Positions 32,058-44,695 of a DNA stretch of 64,000 nucleotides are shown here, piece after piece. Made by a program: the position numbers and the translations under genes. The notes under the pieces are model-generated. The model had not been told where the DNA came from. It worked only from the letters and a program-made list of their open reading frames with translations, and ran no database searches. The stretch lies in NCBI GenBank assembly GCA_950295325.1, contig OX485809.1:36831081-36895080 (forward strand), given 5' to 3'. The DNA comes from Polytrichum commune (taxonomy: Eukaryota > Streptophyta > Polytrichopsida > Polytrichales > Polytrichaceae). The first letter of the stretch is position 1. Every line of letters begins with the position of its first letter.

Positions 32058-35000
32058 ATGGAGGGAGTTGGTGGAAGAGGGGATGCCTTCTCTGATGACA
32101 TGGGCAACTCCCATTTTTCGTCTGGGGATGACCTAGACATTGTTGGGGAGGATAGTTTTGGTGACAGTGCAGATGAAGGTCATTTGGGGAGTCCTTCGCC
32201 ATCTGCCCCTTCTTGCCCCACTGTGGAATGTGTTGGGCTTTCACGAGCTTCATGGGTGAATTTGGATGTGGTACTTGTTAATGACAGTGGAGTTGCTGTG
32301 GCGGAGGGTATTTGTCGTAATACACATCCACAAGATTGCATTGATGAAAACCCCCTTGGCACCGAGGACGTTGGAGTTGTTATATTGGAATCACTCGTAC
32401 ATTCCGAAGTGAATCCAACTCATAGGTTCTCGTTGCGAAGGTGGCCGTTGAGGAATGTGACAATTGATGGGGTTAATTTGCATGAGCATGAGCGACGACA
32501 CATCCAAATCCAAGAAGAGCTCCAAGCAAACATTCGGCCACGCAAAGGCCTACGGAAGTATGATACATTGGCACGTCCTACTCCGTCTGCAAATGAGTGT
32601 AAACGTCAAAGGTTGCTCTGTGAGGAGTCTATTAGAGAAGTTGCCACAAAGGATTGTTGTGTACATCGTTGTTGCCAATTGTTCCCAAGGGATAAATTGA
32701 AGGCCATCCGCGAGGAAATGTGGCTTGGAGATTTCCGTCTAAGATCCACAAAAAAACTTGATGTCCATAGGGTGATACATGTGAACGGAGCGGGTCGCAA
32801 GGTCATCACCCTTGAGAGCATAGACATGTGTTGTACGGCATGGTACACCATTCACGGTGTGTCGAAAGCGGAATTTTATAGACAAGCCGCGTATGCCAAG
32901 GAAGGACGCCGGTCCCGTCACCATGGGAATACGGGCTTAAAGAAACCAAGGGAAGCAACGAGACAAGCAACCGCCACTCTGGCAACCATCATTGTCCCCC
33001 TTGCCGATGCAATGCCGCACAAAACACGCACACTCTCAACCGGTGAAAAGGTTGTGGAGAAGGTTCTTCCTACAGGCACGAAATGGAAAGACATATTGTT
33101 GGACGTAAACGCAGTTGGCGAGAAGGCCGGGCTGGACCTTATTCGTTGTCGAAACTGAGTGCAATAAAAAAATCTCACTTTAGCGAATACATCACAAAAA
33201 GACGAGGCGACAAATTTGCCCGTTGTTCCAAATGCGAGAAGTTGAAACGCCTTCGAGATGCACACACGATGGGGACAGAGTCCTATGCCGCACATCAAAT
33301 GAACTATTTCAAGCATGTGAACATGCAAGAGGCACACCGTAATGATTACTACACAAATAGAGCTTTGTCCATCTCTAGGCCTTTGGATGTCCTTACAATC
33401 ATCCATGACAAAATGGACCATGCCAAAACAGCCTCACCATGTTTTGCAAATCGAATCAAAGCCACGGACGGCCTTTTTAAGCTTCATGTTTCGGTTACAG
33501 GTGATTTTGATAACAATTGCATTGCATTGCATTACCTAAACACAAATTTGTGCGTTTAGGTTTGTACTTGGGGCCAAACATGTACATCATGTGAATTTTT
33601 TGGTGTTATAGTTGAATATTAAACCATTGGATTGCGTTTGCAGGAATGATTGCACATGGGCATGGTGATGTCAAGTATGCTCATTATGCTCTTGATTTGT
33701 ATCCGGCGGATTCAAACCACACGATAGGGTCATTTGCAAAGCTTTTACGTGATTTGGAGAAACCGCCGTCCTATTCATCAAGATTGTTATTTGAAAACTC
33801 GGGATCAACACCTCTATATGAAGCGGTCTTGGATGGAAGAGATGTATGCGTGCACTCCTTGCCGGAGCCACGAAGTGAAGATGTGATTGCCAAGAATTTG
33901 CCCCCAACTCTGCGTGTCCAATTGGACAATTGTGCGAAGGACAATAAAAGTAGATATGTTTTTGCATATTGGTCGTTGTTGGTTGCGAAAGGCATTTTCA
34001 AGGAGGTTTTTGTGTCCTTTCTATTGGTAGGCCACACGCACGATGATATTGATGCGTCTTTTGGGCGGTGGAGCATGAAGTTGCGCGAGGAGGATTTTCC
34101 AACAATTCCATTGTTGATGAAGTCGTACATGGATTTGGAGAACATTCCCGTCATCCCCCATATGATCGAGGAGGTTCCAGACTTCAAGGCATTTATAGAA
34201 CCGTATATTCGAAGCGGAGCTCACCGATTGATCGGACATACGAAGGCACAACAATTTCGGTTCTACGTGCGTGACGATGGTGTCCCCACCATGCAATACA
34301 AGTTGTTGTGCACGTCACAAGATTGGAGCCCGCCGGAGGGTCTCCTTGTATGGCGTGTTGATGGGGAGGGAAGGACGATGTTGCCTGACGAAGAGCCTAA
34401 GCCTTGCAAACCAATACCCATGAAGAATTTGGAGGACATTTGTAAAGGCATATCAGACTTCATACAATATTGGGAGAGTTTGAAGATAGCGGATGTTGGC
34501 GGATCATGTTGGCATCGTTATGGGAGTTGGATACATTATTGGACACGTGTTCGTGCGGCCTTGGCAGACCTCCACCAAGATAGCCCTCATACTTTGAGGC
34601 ACGGATTTTGGCCACAAACTCGTATCGATGTACAAGCTTCGGAGGCTAGTCTTTTGAATAATGGAAAGATTCGTGAGGAGTTTGATATGGACGACCATTA
34701 CGTTGGGCCTGCTAGTCAACGTCCCCCACCATCTTTCCGCATTGCAGTGGATTGTCATGAAGGTTATATGCTCATTTTGCGTCCTGGAGATGAGACATAT
34801 GCAAAGCCAGTGTGGGTGGCAAGAGCTTTGTCCAAACCAAATTTTGTAACTTCCAGCCCTCATTTTCGACAAATACAAGTAGAGTACTACCGACCGACAT
34901 CACGGAATGAAGATGTTGTTCAGCATTATACAGGCTGGGATACAAACCCTAATTTTCGGTGGAAGGTGGATTCTGAACACGGTCCATCTTGGGTAGATAC

Positions 35001-35130
35001 AGATTCCATATTCATAGCATGGAAACCACGGAAAAATCATAGTGGATCAGTGTCCATCCCTCAAAAGTACATAACTTTTGCAAAAGACAACCTTGCTCGG
35101 ATCGCAGAAGAAGCAACCCACGTTGAATGA
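32058..35130 (+). pseudogene. DUF7869-type transposase-like protein of element A, two exons, one frameshift
   Basis: Exon 1 is 32058-33500; the intron 33501-33643 is GT...TTTGCAG; exon 2 is 33644-35130. Order: an acidic start, a basic region (HEHERRHIQIQEEL, RPRKGLRKYD), CC..RCCQLFP with conserved Cys, LADAMPHKTRTLSTGE, a Cys/His zinc-like stretch (FARCSKCEKLKRLRDAH), then the C-terminal core with VQLDNCAKDNK and VSFLLVGHTHDDIDASFGRW. The last two are hallmarks of DUF7869 proteins, which look like RNase-H-fold transposases. About 70% identical by eye to element B's copy. A one-base loss near 33137 shifts the frame just before SLSKLSAIKKS. It is the likely mobilising enzyme of the family; catalysis is inferred. 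Confidence 0.8.
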
Positions 35131-35661
35131 GAAGTTGGTAGGATTGTGTTAGCATGATTATAGTGTAATATGTAATTCGACGAATATATATTACTCATAT
35201 GTGTGCTCCTCAAACTTGGGGCAAAGTTTGGGTAGAACTTGCGAATGCTATATTGTTTGGGGTTGGATGAATATCCATTTACTATATTTCAATACAATTG
35301 TGAAGTTCATTTTTTTATTAAGTTTGGGACTAAATTTTCCATTGAAGAAATATGCATTTATTGCATGCACTTTGTATGTTGCAATGTCTATATTTTATTG
35401 ACCATGCTAATAATAGAAATCATTTTATATGTTTTTTGGGTGAAACTAGTTTGGAGTGCTCTACCCAAAGTGTTTTTGTTGATGAAGTTGGTGTTGAGTG
35501 CTCTACCATATGTGCTTATGTCCACACCCCATAGATTTGGGATATTAGAACATATAATATATTTGAGATTGTTCGCAATATAGTTTCGGAACACGGAATG
35601 TTGTTTGATCCATATATTAATTTGAGACTAGAGAAAGTCTCAATTTAACGAATATAGTGTT
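35131..35661. other. Right terminal arm of element A, non-coding
   Basis: AT-rich; contains decayed dyads at about 35449-35470 (GTTTGGAGTGCTCTACCCAA) and about 35490. It ends with a terminal hairpin (GAGACT.../AGTCTC) and the TIR. Confidence 0.6.
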
Positions 35662-35665
35662 GTAT

Positions 35666-35880
35666 CTACAAAACTCTTCAGCTCATAAATACATCCATCA
35701 TGATTTACAAGTCTGCATCCTCCTAAACAAAAGTGATTAAGTAAGACTTGTAACCATAAGTGTGCATTCCAATATAGAAGTGGCAAGTCCATAGGATAAA
35801 AAATAGGGCTGAAAATTTTGGTGGCATTGAATACCCGCATATCAGGGAACCTGGCATGTAAGGAATCGATAACAGCTTGT
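35666..35880 (-). pseudogene. hAT transposase fragment (5' side of element A)
   Basis: The minus-strand frame includes RFPDMRVFNATKIFSPI and GGCRLVNHDGCIYELKSF and runs into element A at GTAT. It continues in frame in 16327-16649 once A and one target copy are removed, leading to the hAT dimerisation motif. The upstream part of the transposase is not present. Confidence 0.65.
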
Positions 35881-35989
35881 ACGTATTATTCTGCCAACAT
35901 CTTTCAAGCAGATTTCAAAGAAGTACGTTCTAAGCTTAAGCCACCAATCTTTTCGAGAGTGATGTGGGTTTAGGGTTAGGGTTAGGGTT

Positions 35990-36240
35990 TAGGGACCGGT
36001 TACTTTTTTTTTGCCGTTCATTTTGAAGGGTTTACAGAAAATTACCCCTTCCTTTTTGAAGGGTTGCAAAATATTTTGAAGGGAATGCGAAGGGCTGGAC
36101 CCCAAAATAAGGGTAATAGCCCTTCAATTTTATTCCCTGATGAGGACATCTCCAATCCACTATGTTATGTCTAGAATCTAGTGGGTGAGCAGCCTACATG
36201 GAAACCCACCCTTAGCAATCCACATGTGTATATTCCTATT
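35990..36240. repeat. Right inverted flank of the hAT relic
   Basis: Inverse of 15740-16080: 'gggaataaaattgaagggc' and 'gggtgggtttccatgtagg' on the minus strand. It marks the other end of the small hAT-derived element that received element A. Confidence 0.5.
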
Positions 36241-36911
36241 AGGGTCTTCATAAGCCTCTTTTTTTCTAATACACTCTAAACTCCATAATGTCACACTTGT
36301 GGCAACCAAAGTGCATGCGGTACAAAGGAGTTATATAGTGTTAACATGGATGCATGATGAAAGAGCAGTGTAACATGTGACATTATGGAATAGCACAAAG
36401 TCAACATTGCAATAATGACAATAGTTACAATGATGACAACGTGATGCGTGTGGTTGAATTCTTTGACGGTTTACTTTAATGTGAAAACCTGTGATATATG
36501 GGAGAGGAAACATGACAATAAGGAGTGAGATTTAAACTGAGAACATTTGTTCCCTAGGGTTTTAGGATATAAGAAAAAGAGTGACATTAAGGAGGTTGAT
36601 ATCAGGGAGTTTAGAGTTGTATCTGTGAGTGTGGAAAGTGAACTCAACCTCCTTTGCAGCCGACTCTACGTGAGTGCAGGTGAGGTGATCTCAGTCACCG
36701 TGGATGTGCAAATTTCATGCAGGAAGGGGACGCTCTAGTCAATGCCTTCCTTCAGTAAAAGTAAAGGATCTGGACGCATCTTTCACTATAGAATGTGGCA
36801 GGGTTTGAATTCACTCTCACTCTTCACGCACCAGTTGAAGCTTGACATTCAGATCAGCATTGAGCTCACTCGGTGGCAATGAACAGGGAGAACCGGCTAC
36901 TAGTTACAGAT
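36241..36911. other. Unassigned flank
   Basis: No gene supported. The last 45 bp ('ggcaatgaacagggagaacc...actagttacagatg') recur at about 41707-41745, suggesting a dispersed repeat at the CACTA insertion site. Confidence 0.4.
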
Positions 36912-37289
36912 GAACACTACTACAACTAAAGCCAATTAGAGCCACTTTGGGACACCTCTGTAACGCTTTTGCAACGAAAATGAGGTTTTTATGGGCTTCT
37001 CAAAGTGTTCATTTTTTAACAAATCCGTTGCAAAAATGAACTAACAACATGGGAATCTCTGTTACAGACCCGACGCAAAAAAAAGCGCTTGTCCCATTCC
37101 AAATCCGTTGTTATTTGTCTGTTTCCAACGTTATTGGAACATTGTTGGCATCCTTTTGTGACAAGATAACAACAATTTCAACAAGAATGAAATTGTAACG
37201 TTTCTGTTGCATCCCAAGACCACTTCATGCACTGAGTAGGGCAAGTTTTCACACAATTGTCCAACAAGCTTCCCTCACAACACACACGT

Positions 37290-40200
37290 TTGTTATGTTG
37301 GTTTTCCGCACTCTCACTATAATATTCTTATGTCATTCACGCTATATTCCAATGTGCTTTAGTTACTTTTCAGATGTTCTGGATACAACAACAAACCGAA
37401 CTTGGATCTCCATGTACCACCCATTCTCAACGGATTTGCATCATGTCCTTCACAACAACAAACAACAATTCTCACATTTATTGCATGGTTCCGGGGTTGT
37501 TTCACGACACCTCCTCTCCAATTTTTATTCATTTCATATACACCCTCTCTTTGTCTATTTCCTTGATTCTAAACACTTCTTACACACGAACAGAGCAAAG
37601 GAAAAGCAGAATTTGGACCTTTTGCCATTGCAGCTCCCCTATCTTAGGCTCAACCCTCAAATCATTTTCTCACAAACTACATTTATTTGTTCAATCGTTT
37701 TCCAACCTTGTTCTCGCTATATTTACATATTCCAAGAGTACTATTGTCAACCTAGTTCTACTACTTTTCAACCAGTTTTCATGCACTCCTAGTTCGAATT
37801 TGCAATGCAATATGAGGCCCATGCATAACACAATTGTGTTAGTTTGAAGACATGCTATTCGCAACCTCCCAATGCTCTGCATCCACTTTTTCCCGTGTTT
37901 AGGGACCTCTTTCCCACAACATTCATACATTTTTGCTACATTGCTTTCTTTTTCTTGTGCTAATTTGCAAACATTTCAGACACATTCATGGTTCAAATTT
38001 TATACATTGTTGGGCGATCTTTTGCTATGCTTTTGTTTTGCTTTTGGATCTAAATTTGTACAACTTCCCCACATGTCAAATCTTTTTCCTTCATGTTTTC
38101 TTTACTTCATACCCACATTCCCCCTTCACTGTGTGGATCCCATTACAATAGTACTAGGTTATTTTTAGTGCATTCTTTATGGGATCCCATTTCCAAATCA
38201 TGCATACAATTCCATCCTCATTTGTGACATTCTGTATCATCTTGCCTACATCACAGTCCAGTTGCAACAAATCCGCCACTATGTCCGCACAATCATTTTC
38301 ATTCATACAATTCATTCCACTCTTCATTTGGCCAATGATATGGACATCCATGCCATGCGTACAAGCTTCAATTTCCCACATCAATGCGTGCACATGAGAC
38401 TTCATGTCCACACAATGAATCCATTCCTTGATGAGTCTTTACACTTGTACATCAACCTCTCATGTTGGATGAGCCTAGAAGACAAAAATCGACTTCTAAG
38501 TGACATGTCATCACGAAAATTTTGAAGTTTGCTTCTCTTGTCGGCATATTGATGCAGGGTATTGCCAAGTGCACTCCTCAAAGATTGACCACCAAAGTCA
38601 CACCCTTGTTCTTGATAAGCACTTCCCGCTTTGATTTCCAATCCACCTCAGCTACACCCTCAACATTTGGAACATGGGCAAGCATCGCCATTGCTCGTAT
38701 AAAATAAAACCATCGTTGTGTGGCCGGGTGACATTACATTTAATCTAAATTGACATGTCTGTATTATCAATGCGACTGAAATCCTACCCTCAAATGCCCG
38801 TTTTCATGTAGTGTACGTAGAGAGCCACCACAGTGGCCCACATAAAGCAGGGCTCCTCGATCACAAACTTGCTTGGCACTAGAACCAAACATTGCTGCCA
38901 TGGCCAAGTTCACGCATCGCAAAACATCCTCACTACATAGTCTTCAGTCAGCCGCAAGCATTTGTCATGGTGTCTTCTTCTCCCCAAAAACTAAATGTAG
39001 CCTCCGCTGTGGCACAACCACCCCCAACCCCCGGTATTACTCTCATGGAACTTCAACTCTTCCACTCGCATTTCATTTTCAGCAGATGTGAAGAGGATTG
39101 TGCATTGTGCACGATCAATAAAACCCAAAATACACTTTCGGAAATCTGCATTAAGGAAAACTTTGTTTTCAGAGATGATTGCTCGCCACAAGGTGGCATG
39201 TACTCCAAGCTTGATAGCAAGAGAATGATGAAAACTGGCCTGCGTCTCCAAAACTGCGGCTCGCCACAGAGAATCCTCAGACAATTGCTTCTTTTCCATC
39301 TCTGCAAAATGTTGCTCCTTGCCACAATTAATCCGTCTCTTTTTATCATACTCCAATTCAAGCTTCTGCACCCTAGCATGTTTGCTCTGCTATTTCTTTC
39401 CTCCGGCCTTCGAGTGTTATCACCTTCTACACAATAACACTGGCCATACCCATTCTCCTCAGCCTTCTCCACAGCTTCTTACAACTTTTGGCAACTTTCG
39501 TTACGGCAATCTTCTTCGAATTGATAAAAAAAATGAACAGAAGTTCTTGGAACACTAAACTCATAACAGACTCCCAACAACATGGTTTCCCTTCCTTCTG
39601 TGGCAGCTTTTGCTCAGGGTGAAGTAATGATATCCATGCAGCTTAAGAATTGCATGCAAAATAATTGCCATAGCAGGTGTTCAATAAAATAGTCCTAAAC
39701 AAAATTCCAACATCGAGATTCTGGATCAGGGATGACTGTTAGACTCCAAAACTCAGCAGCAGCACAGAGTTATCAATTGCGTGGTTATACCTTCTTCCTT
39801 GCCGTTCATAACATCCCTTGCTTCACCCTTCATTTCTCTTGCAAGGAGTTCTGTGCCATTTTCTAGCTGTCAGTTAGATTTTCCTCATGTAGTCATCGTC
39901 TTTTCGCAAACATATGATCACAAACATTGCACATTTCATAATTAGAGCCAAACTTTTTGTCACCTGGTGAAGGTTGTCCTTCTGAATTGCACCTTGTAGA
40001 GCTCCCAACCATCAATGGGGTCTGTTCAGGGCGCACCACTGTTGCCACATTTTCAGCAGTGAAAGGAAACCCAGACCTCAGAAGAACTTTAAGTCAGGAG
40101 GCTTAATGCTCAATAATACAGTTTGGTCACCTTAAAAATAAGAGCACACATGCAAGAATCGAAGGGCCTTCTTTGATTTTCAGGAAAGTTCATAGAAGGT

Positions 40201-42700
40201 AAGTACCTGGTAAGGCGTTTCCAGACCATTTTGTACTTCTCGGACATTGAGAAGATCTCTCATTCATGGTTGCACCGCTCTTCATTTTCCACCTCCATGA
40301 CAAAGGAGGTTGCAAAATCTGTAAGGCATGTTCAATAAGTTAGGCTGAAGGTTGAAGCACTTGCAAGTACCAAATATATTAGTGCCTGGGATAATGAAGC
40401 ACTATATGAAATACATTCACAAAGACTTGCCACTTGCACTCTTCCATAAGAGCATATCTTCTTTGGTATCAGTGGAAGTTAGCAATGGAATCTATTTAAA
40501 CCAGAGAGGAACTAAAGAGGTGAAAACTGAACCCAAGATGTTGACACCTGTGTCAGGGAGCAGCCAAACGGCTGAAAGGGCCAAGAAGGTGATCACATTA
40601 AAATGGTGAAGGCACCAGGCCCTCAATGTACAGAGACTCGGACAAACACAAGGAATATCCAAAAACCAGGTCTGAACAAATTGGTGTCATAACTACATAA
40701 GAACAGAGGATTCCCTCAATGAATAAATAAATAAGTGTGGCAAGAATTTCATCATGTACTGTGGAGCTCACCATCTTCAGCGCTACAAATGTCAGCACTA
40801 CTACGTCCATTCTTCCTCTTGTCAAATTTAAAACCCACCACTGCTTTTGTGTCCTCAGTCTGAAGAACAGGGGCACATTGTCAAATTACAGATGCAGAAT
40901 AAAAATACACAGCTTACACTTGCACAGAGAATTCCATGTGAACTATACTCAATTCATTCAACTGTGCAAGTAGCATGAAACCATGCTTCTGATCGTGCAA
41001 CTGGATAACAAAACTAGGCAAAATAATAATTAGCCATTCATGTCGTTCCTGTTGGAGATTTTCTTACACTACCAGAATGAAAGTTGTAGTAGCTTTCGAA
41101 TGAACACAGCTCCTCCAGAGGCCATTCACTTATCGGACACCCTTCATTGCCCTTCATCATCTTTATCTCTATCCATTTTGGGGTGAAACTCACCTCTGGA
41201 AACCTACAGTTATGCTGCCCGATCCTCACACGAGAGGCTTTGATAGCTACTGGCCTCTGGTTGCTTTTATTGTCACTGTTATGCTGTCGTGGTATCCCTG
41301 GCTTTGAACTACAGCTCCACATACTCACCTATGGAACAAAACCAGAATAACATGTTGAGATACTCAGAGCGTCGTATTACAGGAACCATGGCCTCCCCTC
41401 GCTAAGTAGTGACTCGTAATGTAACAAATGGTAAATCCCAACTCCCTTCACTGACTTCACAAGACACATGGCGGCAACCAAACTCCTCTTCTTTATTCTC
41501 TTCATGTAAATTAGATTTTTCTAGCTACCTTGGCGAGGGATCTTCGGAAGAGCAAATTCATATCATGGATGCAGAGTTGTCCTGTTCGGTAGACCACGAA
41601 GACTGACAATGGAATATCGCAGGACTTTCAAGACCAACATAGCTGCTACAGGACCATTGTGGGCAATGCTGGATTCGACCATTGTATTTGACATTTGCGC
41701 ACACATAGCAATGAACGGTGAGAACCGACAACTAGTTACAGATGGACTGGTTGAGTTTGAGAAATAACCGGTTGAAGTTATAGACTTCAGGAAAATCACC
41801 GATAATTTTTGGAGGAATTCAGAGAATATAACTCAAATTGGTAAAGAAAAACCGAAAGATGTCAACATGTAACAGGTTGGACTTGGAAACACCAGGATCT
41901 CCACCGACTGTGTCCAAAAATCTCCCCGGCCATTGACATATACTTTGTACATCCAAAGTCCATTACATATTTAATTGTCCATACAGACTTGCAATTCTGA
42001 AGATAGAGACTATCTCAACAAAGTATAGAGGCACTAAAACGATAACTACCTGGTCATGGGGCCTCCCCATTGCGGACTGCTAACCTTCTCACCCCGAGCT
42101 TCCACTTGTCACAGGTAATTCTCGCTATCTGGCCTTCTCGCTATCTGCCAGTATTCGGTGCAATCAGGTCAATGCCAGGTGGGATGTGTTATGGACGGAA
42201 AGGAAATTGTAAATGCTCATCAAACTTACAGGAAGATCTGAAGTGCTTGTTCGATCCCTGCTTGAATGTGTTCGTAAGCCTCTCCACTTCTACTTCTACT
42301 TCTACTGGGAAATTGTATACGGATTCCTTCTGGTTGTCTGCCACGCCAGCAACCCTCGCCTTCCTTCTTCTGTAAAACTCTGCCAACATCGTCCCCGTAC
42401 TCTGATGCGGTGTGCAATGTTCAAAACACAGATCACACACATATGGTCAGCGACAACTTCTCCCTCGGGGAAGTGCGCGGGAATTTTCACGACTCCTGTC
42501 AGCGACATCTTCTCCCTCCGGGAATTGCACCCTGTGAATCGGCAAAAAAAATGGAAGTGCACTCTGTCATCGTCAACGGGGGCCCTTGCAGTCTGCCCTA
42601 ACCTCCCATCGGATTCTTGAGTACCGTATTCTTCAGCATCGGATTCTTCAGCATCGGATGCTCCATCCCTCTCCCGAGCTTCACTGGAGCCTCACGCATC
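37290..42700 (-). other. Second gene region of the CACTA element (unresolved, mainly minus strand)
   Basis: Several short open blocks on the minus strand look like exons but were not joined. Examples are about 42302-42690 (an acidic DAEESDAEE start, then HFHFFCRFTGCNS and VVADHMCVICV), 41047-41328 (EVSFTPKWIEIKMM..GNEGCPISEWPLEEL), about 40770-40860 with flanking AG and GT, and 38154-38640. Their orientation would be divergent from the transposase gene that starts at 42942. The 41047-41328 block faintly recalls the N-terminal region of plant ULP2/SENP proteases, but no catalytic His-Asp-Cys motif was found. Function not assigned. Confidence 0.3.
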
Positions 42701-42941
42701 CTCCTCCTGCATGCTCACTCGACACCCCCCTCCCGTCATGCACCAGTCCTCATCCCACTCCAAGGGATGTCTCTTCGCATCCGCTCACCCCAAGCCCCCT
42801 CCCGATATCCTCCGCTCCCTGCCATGTGCGGCACTGCGCCGCAACCGCAATAGTCCCAGGGAGGAGATTTTGTTGTGCACAAAACTGTACATAGGGCTAC
42901 TTGTTCTGCTATTATCTGTTTCTTCTTGCTGGTTTGGAGTT

Positions 42942-43136
42942 ATGGAGAGGTTTGAGGAAGAGCGGGCAGAGCAACAACGGCGTAGAAATCTTAGGGTGTT
43001 GTGTACATGTGCTTCATGTAAAGGGGAGCATATCAGGAGGGCTGTCACTGTACAGAGGCATATCGCAACTTATGGTTTCATGGATGCTCTGGATGTTTCT
43101 TCCGAAACAGATGAAGATGAGGACAACCATTCAGAG
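42942..43136 (+). CDS. CACTA transposase (TNP2/Transposase_21 type), exon 1
   Basis: ATG at 42942 starts a charged helix (ERFEEERAEQQRRR) followed by a CTCASCKG Cys cluster and TVQRHIATYG. This C-x-C-x2-C-x-G...RH...YG pattern is typical for the N-terminus of CACTA-type transposases in seed-free plants. Exon 1 ends at GAG|GTGTAT (43136). It joins in phase to exon 2 at 60323, giving DNHSE followed by EAQPRWDD, across an intron of about 17.2 kb that contains element B. Confidence 0.7.
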
Positions 43137-43619
43137 GTGTATTATTTGTACTTATTTTCTACATTTTTGTTGTTGGTCATTTCCAAACCAATTTGAAAAA
43201 ACACATTGGTGCACAACAAAACGAGTGTATAACACTATATTCGGTAATTGGAGACTTTTTGTTGATTATGAGACTATATAAGGATGCACATTTCAAAATT
43301 GGACCAGTAATGACGACTAAAAATCCCATATGTATAATGGTATGCTACTATTATTATACATAAAGGCATGAAAGTGAACAAAAATGTGAGGCATACATGA
43401 AAATAGTTGCGTATGAAATGACAACTCGTTATGAATGGAAGGGAAGATGCAAAGAATGAATGGAAGTTGAATGAATTAATTGGGATTGAAATACAATTAT
43501 AATGGAAATACCATCAATGTCTTGAGTAACTTGGAATAGCATAGAAAGTAAGCACTTAAATATGTTCTACACCTAAGCCCATTTAGGGAGTCCGTCCCAC
43601 TAGTACGCTTCTAGTCACA

Positions 43620-43940
43620 CTAGTCCGACCCACTATTTTTTTTTGCAGCTAAGTCCTTTTTTTTGGCTGCCTCCATGGCTCTAAAAATCTCAGGCCCACG
43701 ACTGTATCCTTGTGTGTTGCCTGGACAGGAATATGTGTCGTTCTTGCATGTTTCAGGACGCGCTCCCGAATTGTACGAGGTGGTATTATAAGTAGAATAT
43801 GAGGGCGTTTGCGAAAGGGAACGTCTTGCACTTCTCCGGAGGGCCAGACAACGATCGGACTCGGAAGATGCGGCCTTGAGGGCGTGCCTATCCAAGGAGG
43901 ACGTGGAGGAGGGCCGGGCACCAAGCGAGCGGGTAGCCAC
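43620..43940 (-). CDS. Distal exon 2 of element B, Ser-rich
   Basis: The acceptor TTTCGCAG precedes GTG GCT (43940); a stop lies at 43620-43622. It contains SDRCLALRRSARRS, YNTTSYNSGARP and GYSRGPEIFRAMEAA, all shared with element C and partly with A. No known domain. In phase with 44092-44583. Confidence 0.6.
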   Translation of the reverse strand: MATRSLGARPSSTSSLDRHALKAASSESDRCLALRRSARRSLSQTPSYSTYNTTSYNSGARPETCKNDTYSCPGNTQGYSRGPEIFRAMEAAKKKDLAAKKNSGSD

Positions 43941-44091
43941 CTGCGAAACAACGTCATAGGAAGATAAGAATAGGAATGGAGTGGGGAAAATAATGAGGGC
44001 GGTTTGGGATGGGAGCTCGTAAAGAGAACGGCACGCACACGGAAGACAAGCAAAACAAAAGCGGCAAAGGGGTTTAGGGTTGAGGAGGCAC

Positions 44092-44583
44092 CTTGGCTGT
44101 GGGGACGTCCATGCGGGGAACGGTAGGAACGAGGGGGGCGTCGACGGGAGCATCCGGAGCCGATGGAACTATTGCACTGTTGGATGGCGGGGGGGAGTCG
44201 AGGCGTGGAGGAACGGAGTCGGCGGGGGAGGTGTGGCAACGGGGGCCTTCCATGCGGAGACGCCGGCTCGGCCCACGACGAGCGACGGCGTCGTCCCTCG
44301 AGGGTGAGAGGTGTCCCAAACGAACGAGCGTCCGTTTCTCCTTGGAGAGGGGGGAGGGCGACGGGGCGTACGCGCGGGGGACAAGTGCTGGGGGCGGGCT
44401 GTTGATGACGCCGTCGTCGATGCCGACGTCGCGGGAGTAATCCACGGCCGAGGCCGCGTCCACCGCCGAGAACTGGTAGAGGGATGGCATTTGGAAGTCC
44501 GTGACGTCGCGAGAAGGGGATGCCGGGGGCGAGAGGGGACGGGAAGGGCCATCGACTACAGGGGTGTCGCATATGGGGGCAGA
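44092..44583 (-). CDS. Distal exon 1 of element B, Pro/Ser-rich
   Basis: The acceptor TTGCCCATAG gives a start at 44583; the donor GCCAAG|GTGCCT ends it at 44092. It encodes a Pro/Ser-rich start, SAVDAASAVDYS, INSPPP and a long low-complexity tail. Only about 110 bp separate it from the HAD stop codon, which leaves no room for an independent promoter and first exon. Alternative splicing from the large gene is plausible. Function unknown. Confidence 0.5.
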
Positions 44584-44695
44584 CTATGGGCAAGAACAAG
44601 AACAAGAACAACAAAAAACAAAAACAAACATCCAAAAACAGAGCAAGCATTAGATATGTGAACCACATGATAACAAGCAAACACATGGAGGCATT

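Larger units (their letters stand above)
16650..35661. mobile_element. Element A: 19.0-kb TIR element (dyad type TTTGGGTCG)
   Basis: Perfect 28-bp terminal inverted repeats (AACACTATATTCG..., then TTGAGACTTT) are flanked by GTAT at 16646-16649 and 35662-35665. The insertion lies in a hAT coding exon, and removing A plus one GTAT restores the hAT frame across the junction, which fixes both borders and the 4-bp duplication. Left to right it holds: a 98-bp repeat with decayed dyads, a distal exon pair, a Tigger insertion, the large minus-strand gene (20.4-26.5 kb), its leader (about 27.1-27.9 kb), a 3-kb spacer, a dyad tandem array and the plus-strand DUF7869 gene. About 26 good dyads occur between 21.7 and 31.9 kb. 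Confidence 0.92.

Noticed and set aside
33130-33145. Programmed frameshift in the DUF7869 gene
   Set aside because: Element B has its frame change at a different codon and in the opposite direction, so two separate lesions are simpler.
41707-41745. Right end of the CACTA element at 41.7 kb
   Set aside because: The flank similar to the left insertion site recurs here, but no GTAGTG terminus is present and the transposase exons continue to 64 kb.
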